Assembly: GCA_029254745.1 (NCBI GenBank)
Contig: JAQWWZ010000018.1
Coordinates: forward strand, 29,397 to 93,396
Length of the DNA stretch: 64,000 nt
Direction of reading: 5' to 3'
Source of the DNA: Opitutales bacterium
Lineage (GTDB): Bacteria; Verrucomicrobiota; Verrucomicrobiia; Opitutales; Seribacteraceae
Shown here: one piece after another, positions 36,894 through 47,162 of the stretch
Numbering within the stretch: the first letter of the stretch is position 1
How the letters are laid out: every line of letters starts with the position of its first letter
The notes under the pieces: model-generated
The model's input: the letters and a program-made list of their open reading frames with translations, nothing else
Told to the model about the DNA's origin: nothing
Databases searched by the model: none
Made by a program: the position numbers and the translations under genes

Positions 36894-38735
36894 TTATGAA
36901 AGGTGTTTTGAAAACTCCTCACGAAGTTCTGCTACCTTAAAGGGTTTACCTTGTATTTTAGTAAAAGCAATAATGTCAGTGACATAAGCTGATCGCAAAA
37001 TGGTACTGAGTTGACCAAGATTTAACTCGGGTACAATCACTTTTTTGAAAGATTTAATAAGTGCACCGAGGTCGTTGGGGAGTGGATTCAGATGCCTCAG
37101 GTGTATACTGCTCACCGAAAACCCTTCATCCTGTAACATTTTAGTTGCGGAAGAAATCGCACCATATGTCCCACCCCAGCCAATAACAAGCAGATCACCC
37201 TGCGCTTCCCCTTGTACTGGAATCGGGTCATAACTTTTAGCAATACCATTAATCTTGTCTGCACGTAAGTGAGTCATATTCTCATGATTTTCAGGGTCAT
37301 AACTGACACCACCATCTTCAGCTTTCTCAAGACCTCCAATGCGATGCTCCATACCTGCTTGTCCTGGAATTGCTTGGGTTCGGGCCAAGGTTTTGGGATC
37401 TCTTCTGTAGACTACAAACTCTTCATCCGGGTTTGCGAATTTGTTTTCAATCAACGGTAATTCTCCAGCGTTTGGAACCTGCCAGGGCTCCGACCCGTTC
37501 GCGACATAAAGATCACTTAATAAAATAACGGGAGTCATGTAGGTAAGGGCAATCCTCGTGGCTTCAATCGCACAGTCAAAGCAATCTGAAGGTGAGTGAG
37601 CAGCTATCACAGGCAATGGGCAATCTCCGTGCCTTGCGTATAGGCTTTGCATGAGATCGCTTTGTTCGGTCTTCGTGGGAAGTCCGGTACTTGGTCCACC
37701 CCGTTGTACATTGACGATGACCACAGGAAGTTCAGTAATCGAAGCCAAACCGATGAATTCACTTTTAAGACATATCCCCGGGCCACTAGTTGCCACCACC
37801 GCAAGGTCACCTGCAAAGCTGGCACCAATTGCCATCCCCATTGCTGAAATCTCATCCTCAGCCTGTAAGGTTTTGACGCCAAATTTCTTTAGAGCCGAAA
37901 GTCCTTCAAGAATAGGAGAAGCGGGTGTGATCGGGTAACCAGCGTAGAGAAGTTCACGGTCTGCTTGCTTGGCACCCGCAACCAGCCCATATACCAATGC
38001 TTCATTACCGGAAATCTTACGATACAAACCGGCTTGCACCGGTGCTTTCGATACTTGATATCGATTACGGGCTGTTTCCATGGTATCACCGAGATTAAAG
38101 CCAGCTTTTAAGGCAACCGAGTTAGCTTCCGCGAGTTCGGGCAACCGCTTAGACCACTTATCACTGAAAAACTTTAAGGTTGGTTCCAAGGGACGCCCGT
38201 AAACATAGTACATAAAGCCCAGGGCAAAAAAGTTTTTACACCTTGCTTTATCTGATGGTTTTAGGGGGCTCTCTTTGAGGGCATCTTTGGTTAAACTTGT
38301 AAGATCGAGCTCAACTAAGTGATATTTTTTCCTAAAATCCTCATCCTCGAGAGGATTTGCTTCATACCCAGCTTTAGTTAGGTTCATTTTTTTAAATGAA
38401 TCAACATTAACCACAAGCATTCCGCCCTCGGGCAGATCATCCACATTAGTCTTGAGTGCTGCAGGGTTCATCGCCACTAGAGCATCAGGTTGATCACCAG
38501 GAGTAAGGATTTTTCTACTTCCAAATTGTAGCTGAAAACCAGAAACCCCGGCAAGGGTTCCTGCTGGGGCACGAATTTCAGCAGGGAAGTCTGGAAGGGT
38601 AGCAATGTCATTCCCTGCAAAAGCACTGGAATCAGTGAAACGTTCGCCAACCGTTTGCATGCCATCACCGGAATCTCCGGCAAATCGTACAACGGCTGAT
38701 TCTATCTCTTCAAAAGAATCGGTTGAAGGTGTCAT
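36894..38735 (-). CDS. korA: 2-oxoacid:ferredoxin oxidoreductase alpha subunit (gamma-alpha fusion)
   Basis: A protein of 613 residues in the fused layout: an N-terminal gamma domain (about 1-190, VVRFAGDSGDGMQTVGERF) and an alpha domain starting near 230 with YGLVAGAKQADRELLYAGYPITPASPILE, the pyrimidine-binding part. The dimer region includes TSGPGICLKSEFIGLA and QRGGPSTGLPTKTEQSDLMQ. The YPITP motif is characteristic of the 2-oxoacid oxidoreductase family. It is the first gene of a minus-strand operon with korB and a small membrane protein. Confidence 0.9.
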   Translation of the reverse strand: MTPSTDSFEEIESAVVRFAGDSGDGMQTVGERFTDSSAFAGNDIATLPDFPAEIRAPAGTLAGVSGFQLQFGSRKILTPGDQPDALVAMNPAALKTNVDDLPEGGMLVVNVDSFKKMNLTKAGYEANPLEDEDFRKKYHLVELDLTSLTKDALKESPLKPSDKARCKNFFALGFMYYVYGRPLEPTLKFFSDKWSKRLPELAEANSVALKAGFNLGDTMETARNRYQVSKAPVQAGLYRKISGNEALVYGLVAGAKQADRELLYAGYPITPASPILEGLSALKKFGVKTLQAEDEISAMGMAIGASFAGDLAVVATSGPGICLKSEFIGLASITELPVVIVNVQRGGPSTGLPTKTEQSDLMQSLYARHGDCPLPVIAAHSPSDCFDCAIEATRIALTYMTPVILLSDLYVANGSEPWQVPNAGELPLIENKFANPDEEFVVYRRDPKTLARTQAIPGQAGMEHRIGGLEKAEDGGVSYDPENHENMTHLRADKINGIAKSYDPIPVQGEAQGDLLVIGWGGTYGAISSATKMLQDEGFSVSSIHLRHLNPLPNDLGALIKSFKKVIVPELNLGQLSTILRSAYVTDIIAFTKIQGKPFKVAELREEFSKHLS

Positions 38736-38876
38736 GAGGATATTTTGTTAGGCTTGTGAACCAAATATTAAACTTTATTGATGATAGTACTTTTCATGAA
38801 TCTCAACGTTAATCCATAAAAAAAGAAGTTAATTCTATTTAAAAATAAATGAAATCAAAATTATGGCGTAAATTCA

Positions 38877-39446
38877 TCATAAATCTTGATTTGGAAGAGG
38901 AAAAGGAAACAAATTAAATGCCAATGAGATTCTTTCATTGGAAGATTGATTTATGCGAACACCATGCTTTACATGGGGCGGAAATATAACAATTTTTCCG
39001 GGCTCTGGCACGACCTCAATATCATCACTTTTCTGAAAGTATAAATTTCCCGAGTAAGGATCTGCCTGGAGGTAAACAACAGCCGATAAAATAGACAAAT
39101 GTGCATGATCATGCAGTCCTGTTAATTCACCTGGTTTTGCGATATTAAACCAAAACGGTGGCAACTCACTACGACTTCTAGATAAGGGCTCAAATAATAA
39201 AACCGGTCTTATACCGAGCATCTCAATTCCGGCAGTTCGAGCAAACCTCATGGGAATACGAGCACTTGGAACGGAGTCGATATCTAAATAAGAGTTTTCC
39301 CATCTACCATTGACTTTATGTGAGCTCCTGCAATTTCTTCGATGGGTAAAAAACTCGTTCAGCAGTGGAACTAACCAAGATTCCAAATTAGGAACTTTTA
39401 AAATTAGAACACGATCTTGACCGAGATAAAATTCATTTTTGTCCAC
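38877..39446 (-). CDS. Putative 2-oxoglutarate/Fe(II) oxygenase
   Basis: A protein of 189 residues with a double-stranded beta-helix pattern. The segment PFWFNIAKPGELTGLHDHAHLSILSAVVYLQ holds an HxH/HxD-type iron site, followed by GNLYFQKSD, PEPGKIVIFPPHVKHGV with the distal His, and NERISLAFNLFPF at the end. This matches the small family annotated as putative 2OG-Fe(II) oxygenases, whose substrates are mostly unknown. It is transcribed alone, upstream of and on the same strand as korA, with a 141-bp gap that holds no other gene I can see. Confidence 0.65.
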   Translation of the reverse strand: MDKNEFYLGQDRVLILKVPNLESWLVPLLNEFFTHRRNCRSSHKVNGRWENSYLDIDSVPSARIPMRFARTAGIEMLGIRPVLLFEPLSRSRSELPPFWFNIAKPGELTGLHDHAHLSILSAVVYLQADPYSGNLYFQKSDDIEVVPEPGKIVIFPPHVKHGVRINQSSNERISLAFNLFPFPLPNQDL

Positions 39447-39529
39447 AACTAAGGTTTCAACGACTACAGATTACCACATTCTAAGTACTGTGGATTTAGG
39501 AATTGCCTCATTAAGAAACTAAAAAAGAG

Positions 39530-39607
39530 TGGTCGGGACGGAGAGATTCGAACTCTCGGCCTCCTGCTCCCAAAGCAGGCGCGCTAACCAGACTACGCTA
39601 CGTCCCG
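39530..39607 (-). tRNA. tRNA-Pro (TGG)
   Basis: A 78-nt cloverleaf on the minus strand with encoded CCA. The acceptor CGGGACG pairs with CGTCCCG, the anticodon stem-loop is CTGCTTTGGGAGCAG (anticodon TGG) and the T-arm reads GAGAGTTCGAATCTCTC. The ORF 39529-39747 on the other strand is the usual artefact over a tRNA. Confidence 0.96.
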
Positions 39608-39713
39608 TACTAAAGCTCAATCTTATAGAGTTGAAATTGGATATTGGCAAAGAAAATTGTTTTAAAGTTTTATTACGGACTATTTATCCTTTTTCAGATT
39701 GCCCAAATCTCAC

Positions 39714-39737
39714 ATCAACATATCATGATATGTTGAT
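39714..39737. promoter_or_regulatory. Perfect 24-bp palindrome just upstream of metH
   Basis: ATCAACATATCA is followed immediately by its exact reverse complement TGATATGTTGAT, ending 6 bp before the metH ATG. A perfect 12+12 palindrome at a promoter-proximal position suggests a dimeric repressor operator. ArsR-family methionine-cycle regulators of the SahR type bind AT-rich palindromes upstream of metH and related genes in other bacteria, so such a regulator is one candidate (inference). It also leaves no room for a Shine-Dalgarno. Confidence 0.6.
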
Positions 39738-39743
39738 ACGTAT

Positions 39744-42700
39744 ATGAAAGATTTTTCTATAAAAAGACCTACCGAAGAAGACTTAAAATCCTTACTCAAC
39801 GAAAGAATTTTAATTTTGGACGGGGCAATGGGCACCATGATCCAGCAAGAAAAACTCCAGGAAAATGACTTCCGTGGAGATCTCTTTAAAGATCACGCCA
39901 TGGAGTTAAAAGGTAATAATGATTTACTTAGTCTCACCAGACCAGATATCATTAGAAATATCCATAAATCATATTTTGATGCCGGAAGCGACTTAGTTGA
40001 AACTAATACTTTTAGTGCTACCAGCATCGCGATGGCTGACTACAATTTGGAAGAGATCGTAGAAGATGTAAATATTGCATCTGCAAAACTTGCCCGAGAA
40101 GCAGCGGATTACGCGATGAAAAAAGATCCTTCTCGACCAAGGTTCGTGGCCGGGGCCATCGGCCCAACAAATCGTACAGCATCCCTCTCTCCGGATGTAA
40201 ATGATCCTTCACTTCGGAATGTTACATTTGATGAGTTAGTAGAGGCATACTACAAACAAACCAAAGCATTAGTGGAAGGAGGCGTTGATATTTTAATGCC
40301 AGAAACCACCTTTGATACCCTGAATCTTAAGGCTGCAATCTTTGCCATAGAAAACTTTTTCGATGAGCTGGGAAAAAGGCTTCCTGTAATTATGTCGATT
40401 ACGATCACAGATGCGTCTGGTCGTACTCTTTCAGGTCAAACAACCGAAGCTTGCTGGAATTCCATCGCCCATGCAAACCCATTGGGAGTCGGATTAAATT
40501 GTGCACTCGGAGCCGATGCGATGCGTCCATACCTTCAGGCCTTAGCCAAAAATGCTGATTGCTTTGTACATTGCTACCCCAATGCAGGTCTGCCCAATCC
40601 ACTTGCGCCGACCGGGTACGATGAAAAACCGGAAGATACAGCTGGATCTCTTTTTACATTTGCGGACGAAAAGCTTTTAAACATGGCAGGAGGATGTTGC
40701 GGAACCACGCCAGACCATATCCATGCCATTGCAGAAAAGCTGGCCCAAGCAGAGCCTCGCAAGCCTGTGGTTATCGATCCTGCCCTACGACTTAGCGGAT
40801 TGGAACCCTTTGAATTAAAAGGTGATATTACCTCTCTTACCATGGTCGGAGAGAGAACCAATGTGACTGGTTCTCCTCGTTTTCGGAAACTTATTGAAAA
40901 TGAAGATTATGACTCTGCTTTGAAAGTTGCCAAGCAACAGGTGGAAAACGGAGCAAATATTCTCGATGTTAACTTTGATGCTGCCCTTCTCGACGGTGAA
41001 GCCTGCATGAATAAGTTTCTTAATCTTGTGGTTTCTGAACCTGATATTTCCCGTGTTCCTATCATGATTGACAGTTCTAAATGGTCGGTTATTGAAGCGG
41101 GCCTCAAGGTAATACAAGGGAAATGTATTATAAACTCCATCAGCCTTAAAGAAGGAGAAGAAAGCTTCAAAAAACATGCCAGGCTTGCCATGAGATACGG
41201 AGCGTCAGTGGTCGTTATGGCATTCGATGAAAAAGGACAAGCGGCTACCTTTGACGAAAAGGTACGTATTTGTGAACGTGCGTACAACCTACTGGTTAAA
41301 GAAATTGGTTTCCCCCCCGCAGACATTATTTTCGATCCCAATGTATTGACACTTGCCACGGGTATGGACGAGCACAATGCCTATGGTCTGGATTTTATCG
41401 ATGCAGTAAGGGAAATAAAAAAACGCTGCCCCCATGCCCGTACAAGTGGTGGCATAAGCAATGTATCTTTCTCCTTCCGAGGGAATAATCTAGTCCGAGA
41501 AGCCATGCATGCAAGCTTCCTCTACCATGCCTGCCAAGCTGGGCTCGATATGGGTATAGTAAATGCCGGAATGCTTGCAGTGTATGACGAAATCGAAGAC
41601 GAACTCCGGTCCCGAGTAGAAGCAGTCGTACTCAACAAAACCAAAAATGCGGGGGAAGACCTCTTAGCGTATGCTGAGAAAATAAAAGATAAAAATTCCA
41701 GTCGGACATCTGAAGGCCCCGACCTGTCCTGGAGGGATAAGCCTGTGGCCGAAAGACTAAGCTATTCTCTGGTTAAAGGCATTGGGGATTATGCCGAAGA
41801 AGATGCTGAAGAAGCCAGATCTCTCCTCGGGCGTCCTCTTGAAGTGATTGAAGGCCCGTTAATGGATGGAATGAAAGTTGTGGGCGGTCTCTTTGGAGAA
41901 GGTAAAATGTTTTTACCACAGGTAGTAAAAAGTGCTCGAGTGATGAAAAAGGCAGTGGCCTACCTCGAACCGTTCATGGAAGCCGAAAAAGGCGATTCCG
42001 GCTCAAACAAAAGAGGGACGATGGTCATTGCTACGGTTAAGGGTGATGTTCACGACATTGGCAAAAATATCGTAGGCGTAGTTCTGGCTTGTAACAACTG
42101 GGAAGTGATTGACTTGGGTGTTATGGTTTCCTGTGATAAAATCCTCGACGCTGTGCGAAAGCATAACGCAGACATTCTTGGATTAAGTGGGCTTATCACT
42201 CCATCCTTGGACGAAATGATCCACAACGCACAGGAAATGCAAAAAGGAGGCTTAACCATTCCCTTATTGATTGGTGGAGCCACCACTAGTCGTGCTCACA
42301 CCGCCATCAAAATTGCCCATCATTATGATAATGCCGTCGTGCAAGTCCCGGATGCTTCGCTCGTTGTCAATGTATGCAACGACTTAACTCAGAAAGATAA
42401 AAAGGTAGAATTTGTATCCAAGCTCAAGAAAGACCAAAAAAAGACCAAAGAGGAATATGAAAAACGGGGTGATAAGAAACTTGTTTCACTTCTTGATTCC
42501 CGCAAAAAAGGGCCAAATATAGATTGGGAAAACCAAGAGATTGCTCAGCCTTTCCCCGAAAAACTAGGCGTTCACAGCTTCACTGCCGAATTAGATGAAG
42601 TCTTGGAATATTTTGACTGGTCTCCATTTTTTTGGTCTTGGGAATTAAAAGGAAAATTTCCTGATATATTTGACCGGAAAGGTGTCGGTGAAGAAGCCAA

Positions 42701-43457
42701 AAACCTTTTTGAAAATGCCCAAGTCTTGCTCGAAAGAATCATCAAGGAAAAGACATTTCGATGCGAAGCTGTTGTGGGTCTCTGGCCAGCTCATGCCGTT
42801 CAAGATGATGTGGAAGTTTTTGGAGACTTAGAGAAATCAAAAAAATTGGGCACTTTTCACTTTCTTCGGAGACAGCAGGCGGTAGCCAAAAAATCTCATT
42901 TCTGTCTTTCCGATTTCATTGCCCCCCGAGACTCCACCAAAATTGATTACCTTGGAGCTTTTGCAGTTTGCGCAGGATCAGGGGTAGAAAAAATGGCCCA
43001 TGAATTCGAAGAACAGAATGATGATTATTCGTCGATTATGGTAAAGGCATTGGGTGATCGTTTTGCTGAAGCGATGGCTGAACTTGCTCACAAAAAAGTT
43101 CGAGAATGGTGGACCTACGGAATGAAGGAAAATCTCAGTAATGAAGCACTTATTAAAGAAGAATACCAAGGCATAAGGCCTGCTTCGGGATATCCTAGCC
43201 AGCCAGATCATACAGAAAAAGACATAATTTGGGAGCTTCTTTCCGTGGAGGAAAACATCGGGCTCAAGTTGACAGAGTCCCGTGCGATGAATCCAGGATG
43301 CTCAGTTTCCGGGCTCTATTTTTCAAACCCTCAATCTACTTATTTCAATGTTGGAAGCCTAGGCAAAGATCAAGTTGAGGATTATGCTGTCCGAAAAGGA
43401 TGGAGCAAAGAGGAAGCCATGAAGTGGCTACGGCCTAATTTAGGGTTCAAAGAATAA
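39744..43457 (+). CDS. metH: Cobalamin-dependent methionine synthase
   Basis: MetH transfers a methyl group from 5-methyltetrahydrofolate via cob(I)alamin to homocysteine. The 1237 residues contain all four modules. The homocysteine domain (about 15-340) has the zinc motif [11 protein letters not shown]. The pterin domain (about 355-620) has [16 protein letters not shown]. The cobalamin domain (about 660-900) has [17 protein letters not shown] with the axial His. The SAM reactivation domain (about 930-1220) has [15 protein letters not shown]. The length equals that of the E. coli enzyme. It starts at ATG 39744 directly behind the palindrome. It implies B12 synthesis or uptake. Confidence 0.96.
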   Translation: MKDFSIKRPTEEDLKSLLNERILILDGAMGTMIQQEKLQENDFRGDLFKDHAMELKGNNDLLSLTRPDIIRNIHKSYFDAGSDLVETNTFSATSIAMADYNLEEIVEDVNIASAKLAREAADYAMKKDPSRPRFVAGAIGPTNRTASLSPDVNDPSLRNVTFDELVEAYYKQTKALVEGGVDILMPETTFDTLNLKAAIFAIENFFDELGKRLPVIMSITITDASGRTLSGQTTEACWNSIAHANPLGVGLNCALGADAMRPYLQALAKNADCFVHCYPNAGLPNPLAPTGYDEKPEDTAGSLFTFADEKLLNMAGGCCGTTPDHIHAIAEKLAQAEPRKPVVIDPALRLSGLEPFELKGDITSLTMVGERTNVTGSPRFRKLIENEDYDSALKVAKQQVENGANILDVNFDAALLDGEACMNKFLNLVVSEPDISRVPIMIDSSKWSVIEAGLKVIQGKCIINSISLKEGEESFKKHARLAMRYGASVVVMAFDEKGQAATFDEKVRICERAYNLLVKEIGFPPADIIFDPNVLTLATGMDEHNAYGLDFIDAVREIKKRCPHARTSGGISNVSFSFRGNNLVREAMHASFLYHACQAGLDMGIVNAGMLAVYDEIEDELRSRVEAVVLNKTKNAGEDLLAYAEKIKDKNSSRTSEGPDLSWRDKPVAERLSYSLVKGIGDYAEEDAEEARSLLGRPLEVIEGPLMDGMKVVGGLFGEGKMFLPQVVKSARVMKKAVAYLEPFMEAEKGDSGSNKRGTMVIATVKGDVHDIGKNIVGVVLACNNWEVIDLGVMVSCDKILDAVRKHNADILGLSGLITPSLDEMIHNAQEMQKGGLTIPLLIGGATTSRAHTAIKIAHHYDNAVVQVPDASLVVNVCNDLTQKDKKVEFVSKLKKDQKKTKEEYEKRGDKKLVSLLDSRKKGPNIDWENQEIAQPFPEKLGVHSFTAELDEVLEYFDWSPFFWSWELKGKFPDIFDRKGVGEEAKNLFENAQVLLERIIKEKTFRCEAVVGLWPAHAVQDDVEVFGDLEKSKKLGTFHFLRRQQAVAKKSHFCLSDFIAPRDSTKIDYLGAFAVCAGSGVEKMAHEFEEQNDDYSSIMVKALGDRFAEAMAELAHKKVREWWTYGMKENLSNEALIKEEYQGIRPASGYPSQPDHTEKDIIWELLSVEENIGLKLTESRAMNPGCSVSGLYFSNPQSTYFNVGSLGKDQVEDYAVRKGWSKEEAMKWLRPNLGFKE

Positions 43458-43469
43458 GCTTTCCATCCT

Positions 43470-45353
43470 TTGGCATTGCAGGATGCCTTCGTCAAAAGTA
43501 AATATGGAAGTATGAAGGAAATGTGTCCCCTCGAGGAAATTCGTCACTCTGCTGCTCATGTGCTCGCAACCGCAGTCCTAAGGTTGTACCCAAATACCAA
43601 GCTTGATATCGGTCCGCCCACAGATTCTGGCTTCTACTATGACTTTGATTCCGATATCCCCTTCACTCCTGATATCATTGAAGAAATCGAGGCTGAAATG
43701 AAAAAGGTCATCAAAGAAAACCAACGTTTTGAGAGGTTGGAAGTTTCCAGGAAAGAAGCCGTTGCAATTATCGAAAGCATGGGACAGGAAACTTACAAAC
43801 TTGGCCGTTTGGATGACATCCCAGAAGGAGAGATAATCTCCTTTTACCAAAATGGTGAATTTAAAGATCTATGCGCAGGATCCCATGTTGGCTATACAAA
43901 GAAAATAAAAGCTTTCAAACTTTTAAATGTGGCAGGTTCTTACCACCGTGGAGATTCCGCGAACAAACAACTTCAACGAATTTATGGAACTGCCTTTGCC
44001 ACAAAGGATGAACTCAATGACTATTTAGTTCAACTCGAAGAAGCCAAAAAAAGGGATCACCGTAACCTTGGTCGTGATCTCGGTCTTTTTCATATCGATG
44101 AAATGGTTGGACAAGGTTTGGTATTATGGAAGCCAAATGGCGCTATCATCCGACAAGAACTGGAAGGTTTTATATCCAAGGAGCTTGCCAAACAGGGCTA
44201 CTCTCAAGTGTACACTCCGCATATTGGCAAACTCGATCTATACAGAACTTCCGGTCATTTCCCTTATTATCAAGACTCTCAATATCCCCCGATTATTCAT
44301 CGTGAATGCTTGAGTGAACTGGCATCGGAAGGATGTTCATGCTCTGATTTGGCCAACAAACTGGATGAAGGAGAAATTGAAGGCTATTTACTTAAGCCCA
44401 TGAATTGCCCGATGCACATTCGGATTTTCAGCTCAGAACAACGATCCTATCGGGACCTTCCGATTCGTTTGGCTGAATTTGGTACGGTTTACAGATGGGA
44501 ACAATCTGGTGAATTAAACGGAATGACCCGAGTGCGTGGGTTTACGCAAGATGATGCTCACCTGTTTATTAGGGAAGATCAACTTCAGGACGAAATCCAA
44601 GGGTGCCTGGGGCTTGTTAAGCTTGTATTCTCGATACTTGGGATGGAGAGCTACCGGGTCAGGGTCAGCCTGCGTGATCCCAATTCTGATAAATATGTCG
44701 GGAGCTCGGAGGCCTGGGATAAAGCAGAGTCAGCCCTGAGAGAAGCGGTTAAGACCCTGGGCGTAGACTATGAGGAAGAAATTGGAGAAGCGGCATTCTA
44801 TGGCCCAAAAATTGATTTTGTGGTTAAAGATGTCATTGGCCGCGAATGGCAACTTGGGACTGTTCAGGTTGATTATAATTTGCCGGAAAGGTTTAAGCTT
44901 TCCTATATAGGCTCAGATAACCAAGAGCATCGCCCTGTTATGATTCACCGGGCCCCTTTTGGCTCAATGGAAAGATTTTGCGGTGTTTTGATCGAACATT
45001 TTGCTGGTAACTTCCCCACCTGGCTCGCACCTGAACAGGTCAGGATTCTACCGATGAACGATGATTTACTTGATCACGCAGACCAGTGCTTATCCGAATT
45101 TAAAAAACTCGGAATCCGGACCACAGTTGACCGCCAATCAGGAAAGCTAGGTGCCAAAATCAGAAAAGCAGAAACAGACAAAATCCCTCACATGATCATT
45201 ATCGGAAAAAGGGAAGCCGAAGAGGGAAAAATCTCAGTCCGTTCGCGTAACAACCCTTCCATTGACGGTGTTTGTGATCTCAAGGATTGTATAAAAAATA
45301 TAAGTCTTGAAATCCAAGAGAAAGCCTTACCGGCTCAACGCGTAAAACAATAA
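43470..45353 (+). CDS. thrS: Threonyl-tRNA synthetase lacking the TGS domain
   Basis: A class II synthetase charging tRNA-Thr. The editing domain comes first (HSAAH near residue 27 and CAGSHV near 130, where most have CxGPHV). The catalytic core follows with zinc ligands (MNCPMH), motif 2 (TVYRWEQSGELNGMTRVRGFTQDDAH) and motif 3 (IHRAPFGSMERF), then the anticodon domain. The N-terminal TGS domain of about 60 residues is absent. There is an insertion before the CPMH motif (ECLSELASEGCSCSDLANKL) with three Cys. The start may be TTG 43470, TTG 43476 or ATG 43512; none changes the conclusion, because metH ends only 12 bp upstream. Confidence 0.93.
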   Translation: MALQDAFVKSKYGSMKEMCPLEEIRHSAAHVLATAVLRLYPNTKLDIGPPTDSGFYYDFDSDIPFTPDIIEEIEAEMKKVIKENQRFERLEVSRKEAVAIIESMGQETYKLGRLDDIPEGEIISFYQNGEFKDLCAGSHVGYTKKIKAFKLLNVAGSYHRGDSANKQLQRIYGTAFATKDELNDYLVQLEEAKKRDHRNLGRDLGLFHIDEMVGQGLVLWKPNGAIIRQELEGFISKELAKQGYSQVYTPHIGKLDLYRTSGHFPYYQDSQYPPIIHRECLSELASEGCSCSDLANKLDEGEIEGYLLKPMNCPMHIRIFSSEQRSYRDLPIRLAEFGTVYRWEQSGELNGMTRVRGFTQDDAHLFIREDQLQDEIQGCLGLVKLVFSILGMESYRVRVSLRDPNSDKYVGSSEAWDKAESALREAVKTLGVDYEEEIGEAAFYGPKIDFVVKDVIGREWQLGTVQVDYNLPERFKLSYIGSDNQEHRPVMIHRAPFGSMERFCGVLIEHFAGNFPTWLAPEQVRILPMNDDLLDHADQCLSEFKKLGIRTTVDRQSGKLGAKIRKAETDKIPHMIIIGKREAEEGKISVRSRNNPSIDGVCDLKDCIKNISLEIQEKALPAQRVKQ

Positions 45354-45354
45354 C

Positions 45355-45381
45355 AAGGGCGAGTACAGATTCCCTGCCCTT
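45355..45381 (+). terminator. Possible hairpin after thrS
   Basis: AAGGGC at 45355-45360 pairs with GCCCTT at 45376-45381 across a 15-nt loop, 2 bp after the thrS stop; a short T-run (ctttttg) lies about 6 bp further on. The stem is short and the T-run displaced, so this is a weak terminator candidate. Confidence 0.3.
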
Positions 45382-45423
45382 TGCACTTTTTGCCTCTAGC
45401 TCATAAATCGATAATTATAAGCT

Positions 45424-45723
45424 GTGGTTTCTCTCATCATACATTGGATTACGCTTCTACTAGCCCCTCCCTTTATCTGGATGATATGCCTGTATCAAAG
45501 AATTTCTCCCTTAAAGCAACTCTTGTTGGGCCCTTATGCAAGGTGCCGATTCCTGCCAACCTGCTCTGACTACTCCCTTGCATGCTTTAAGCACTTGCCC
45601 CTACATGTTGCTTTAAAAAAGTCCCTTTTTAGAATAGGTCGCTGTAATCCTATGCACCCCGGAGGTTTCGATCCTTTATTTCCTGATAAAAGTTCACCTT
45701 GCGAATGCCCTGAACAAGAATGA
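45424..45723 (+). CDS. yidD: YidD-family membrane protein insertion factor
   Basis: A protein of 99 residues from GTG 45424. The YidD core is intact: ARCRFLPTCSDYSLACFKHLPLHVALKKSLFRIGRCNPMHPGGFDPL, with the conserved Cys residues and the C-P-M/W-HPGG motif. The N-terminal hydrophobic stretch (IIHWITLLLAPPFIWMICLYQRI) is the membrane-associating part. YidD is thought to assist YidC-dependent insertion and usually sits between rnpA and yidC; here it lies alone between thrS and menF. The stop overlaps the menF start (ATGA). Confidence 0.93.
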   Translation: MVSLIIHWITLLLAPPFIWMICLYQRISPLKQLLLGPYARCRFLPTCSDYSLACFKHLPLHVALKKSLFRIGRCNPMHPGGFDPLFPDKSSPCECPEQE

Positions 45724-47162
45724 TCAAAGGATTACAAATTGCTCCGAATTCATGTGACGAAAATTCAGATTTTCGACCATTTATTACCGATGCCATTCAT
45801 CAAGTTAAGCAGTCAGGAAACTCAAGATACCTTTCCCTCACGATCGAAACAGGATACTCTGACCCCTTGGCAGTATTGGAGGAAAATCATATTGAAAACC
45901 AAGTAGTTTGTTACCTTGAACGCCCGTCCCAAGAATTCTCCATCGCTTGCGGAGAATTTTTAGTTCAAGCAGAATTCGAAGGTAAAGAACGATTTGAGAA
46001 AGCCCGTTGTTGGTCAAAAAAAATATTAGATCAAACCTTGGTGACCGGAGATAGTACTTTACCTGGGACTGGTCCCACCATGTTTTTAGCTGCCAATTTC
46101 GAATCCACTACAACTTGCTCAGCCACTCCCCCCCCCCTCCAGGTTTTCCTTCCCCGCTGGCAAATTATTCGCAAAGGAGGTTTTCACTACCTTATCATTA
46201 ACCTGCAAGTCACCCCCTCTTCATCCCCTGCTGATCTACTTAGTGACCTTACAAAAAGAATAAATAAGACCAAAGGAATGAGAGCTCATGCAGGTCACCC
46301 CGCTGGCATGAAAAAGTTTTCGTTGGGGAAACCACAGGAAAACTTCTCTTACGAGAGCGCGGTAGAAAAAGCACTGAGGCACATTGATGCAGGAGAGCTT
46401 TCAAAAGTTGTACTGGCTCGACAACTTACCTTTCAAACCGATGGTCCGATCCCTCCCTTTTCATTGGCCCATCTTCTCCGGGAAAAATTCCCGGATTGCT
46501 TCACCTTTTGCTTATCTACACCAAATGCTGGCATGATGGTAGGGGCAACACCCGAAACATTATTACGATCATCCGGACAATATCTCGAAACTGAAGCAGT
46601 AGCTGGATCTGCACCTCGAGGCCCTTCCGCAGGCAAAGACGCCCATTGGGGGAAAACATTACTGGCACGAAAAAAAGAAGTTCATGAGCACCGGGTGGTT
46701 ATAGACAGTATTCTGAGACGCTTACAGTCAATTGGTTTAACAGATTGCACCAAGGGTAAATCTCGCCTCCTTCGTCTGGCAAATCTCCAGCATATCCGCA
46801 CCCCACTGCGTGTAAAATCAGACGGTAAAACTCACCCTCTTGATGCGGTTGCAGCTCTCCACCCCACCCCTGCCATGGGTGGGTCTCCCAGAGAGGATGC
46901 TCTGCCTTTGGTTCGTGAACTAGAAAACGCGGATCGTGGTTGGTATTCCGGGGTCACAGGGTGGTTTGACCACCGTGGCAGGGGTGAGTTTGTTGTCCCC
47001 ATTCGTTGCGGAAAGATCTCTTCCTCTGAAGTCACTTTGTACGCAGGAGCGGGTGTGGTCGCTGGCTCCAGCCCGCAACAAGAGAAAATTGAAACGGATT
47101 GGAAGTTACAAGCTATGCTGGATGTCATAACTGGAGAATCTGACTTCCCTAGTACTGTATGA
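45720..47162 (+). CDS. menF: Isochorismate synthase
   Basis: Converts chorismate to isochorismate, the entry to menaquinone synthesis. The 480-residue protein has the chorismate-binding C-terminal domain: LSKVVLARQLTF near residue 230, MMVGATPETLLRSSGQYLETEAVAGSAPRG near 275, HEHRVVIDSIL near 320, LHPTPAMGGSPREDAL near 380, WYSGVTGWFDHRGRGEFVVPIR near 405 and YAGAGVVAGSSPQQE near 440. The coupled menD downstream (ATGA overlap) argues for menaquinone rather than a siderophore role. The overlap with yidD suggests one transcript. Confidence 0.93.
   Translation: MIKGLQIAPNSCDENSDFRPFITDAIHQVKQSGNSRYLSLTIETGYSDPLAVLEENHIENQVVCYLERPSQEFSIACGEFLVQAEFEGKERFEKARCWSKKILDQTLVTGDSTLPGTGPTMFLAANFESTTTCSATPPPLQVFLPRWQIIRKGGFHYLIINLQVTPSSSPADLLSDLTKRINKTKGMRAHAGHPAGMKKFSLGKPQENFSYESAVEKALRHIDAGELSKVVLARQLTFQTDGPIPPFSLAHLLREKFPDCFTFCLSTPNAGMMVGATPETLLRSSGQYLETEAVAGSAPRGPSAGKDAHWGKTLLARKKEVHEHRVVIDSILRRLQSIGLTDCTKGKSRLLRLANLQHIRTPLRVKSDGKTHPLDAVAALHPTPAMGGSPREDALPLVRELENADRGWYSGVTGWFDHRGRGEFVVPIRCGKISSSEVTLYAGAGVVAGSSPQQEKIETDWKLQAMLDVITGESDFPSTV

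Noticed and set aside
39529-39747. 72-codon plus-strand ORF (MVGTERFELSAS...)
   Set aside because: It lies over the antisense strand of tRNA-Pro; this peptide is a well-known artefact of translating across a tRNA gene.
45381-45569. 62-codon plus-strand ORF overlapping yidD
   Set aside because: It is an out-of-frame shadow of yidD, whose family motifs are in the other frame.
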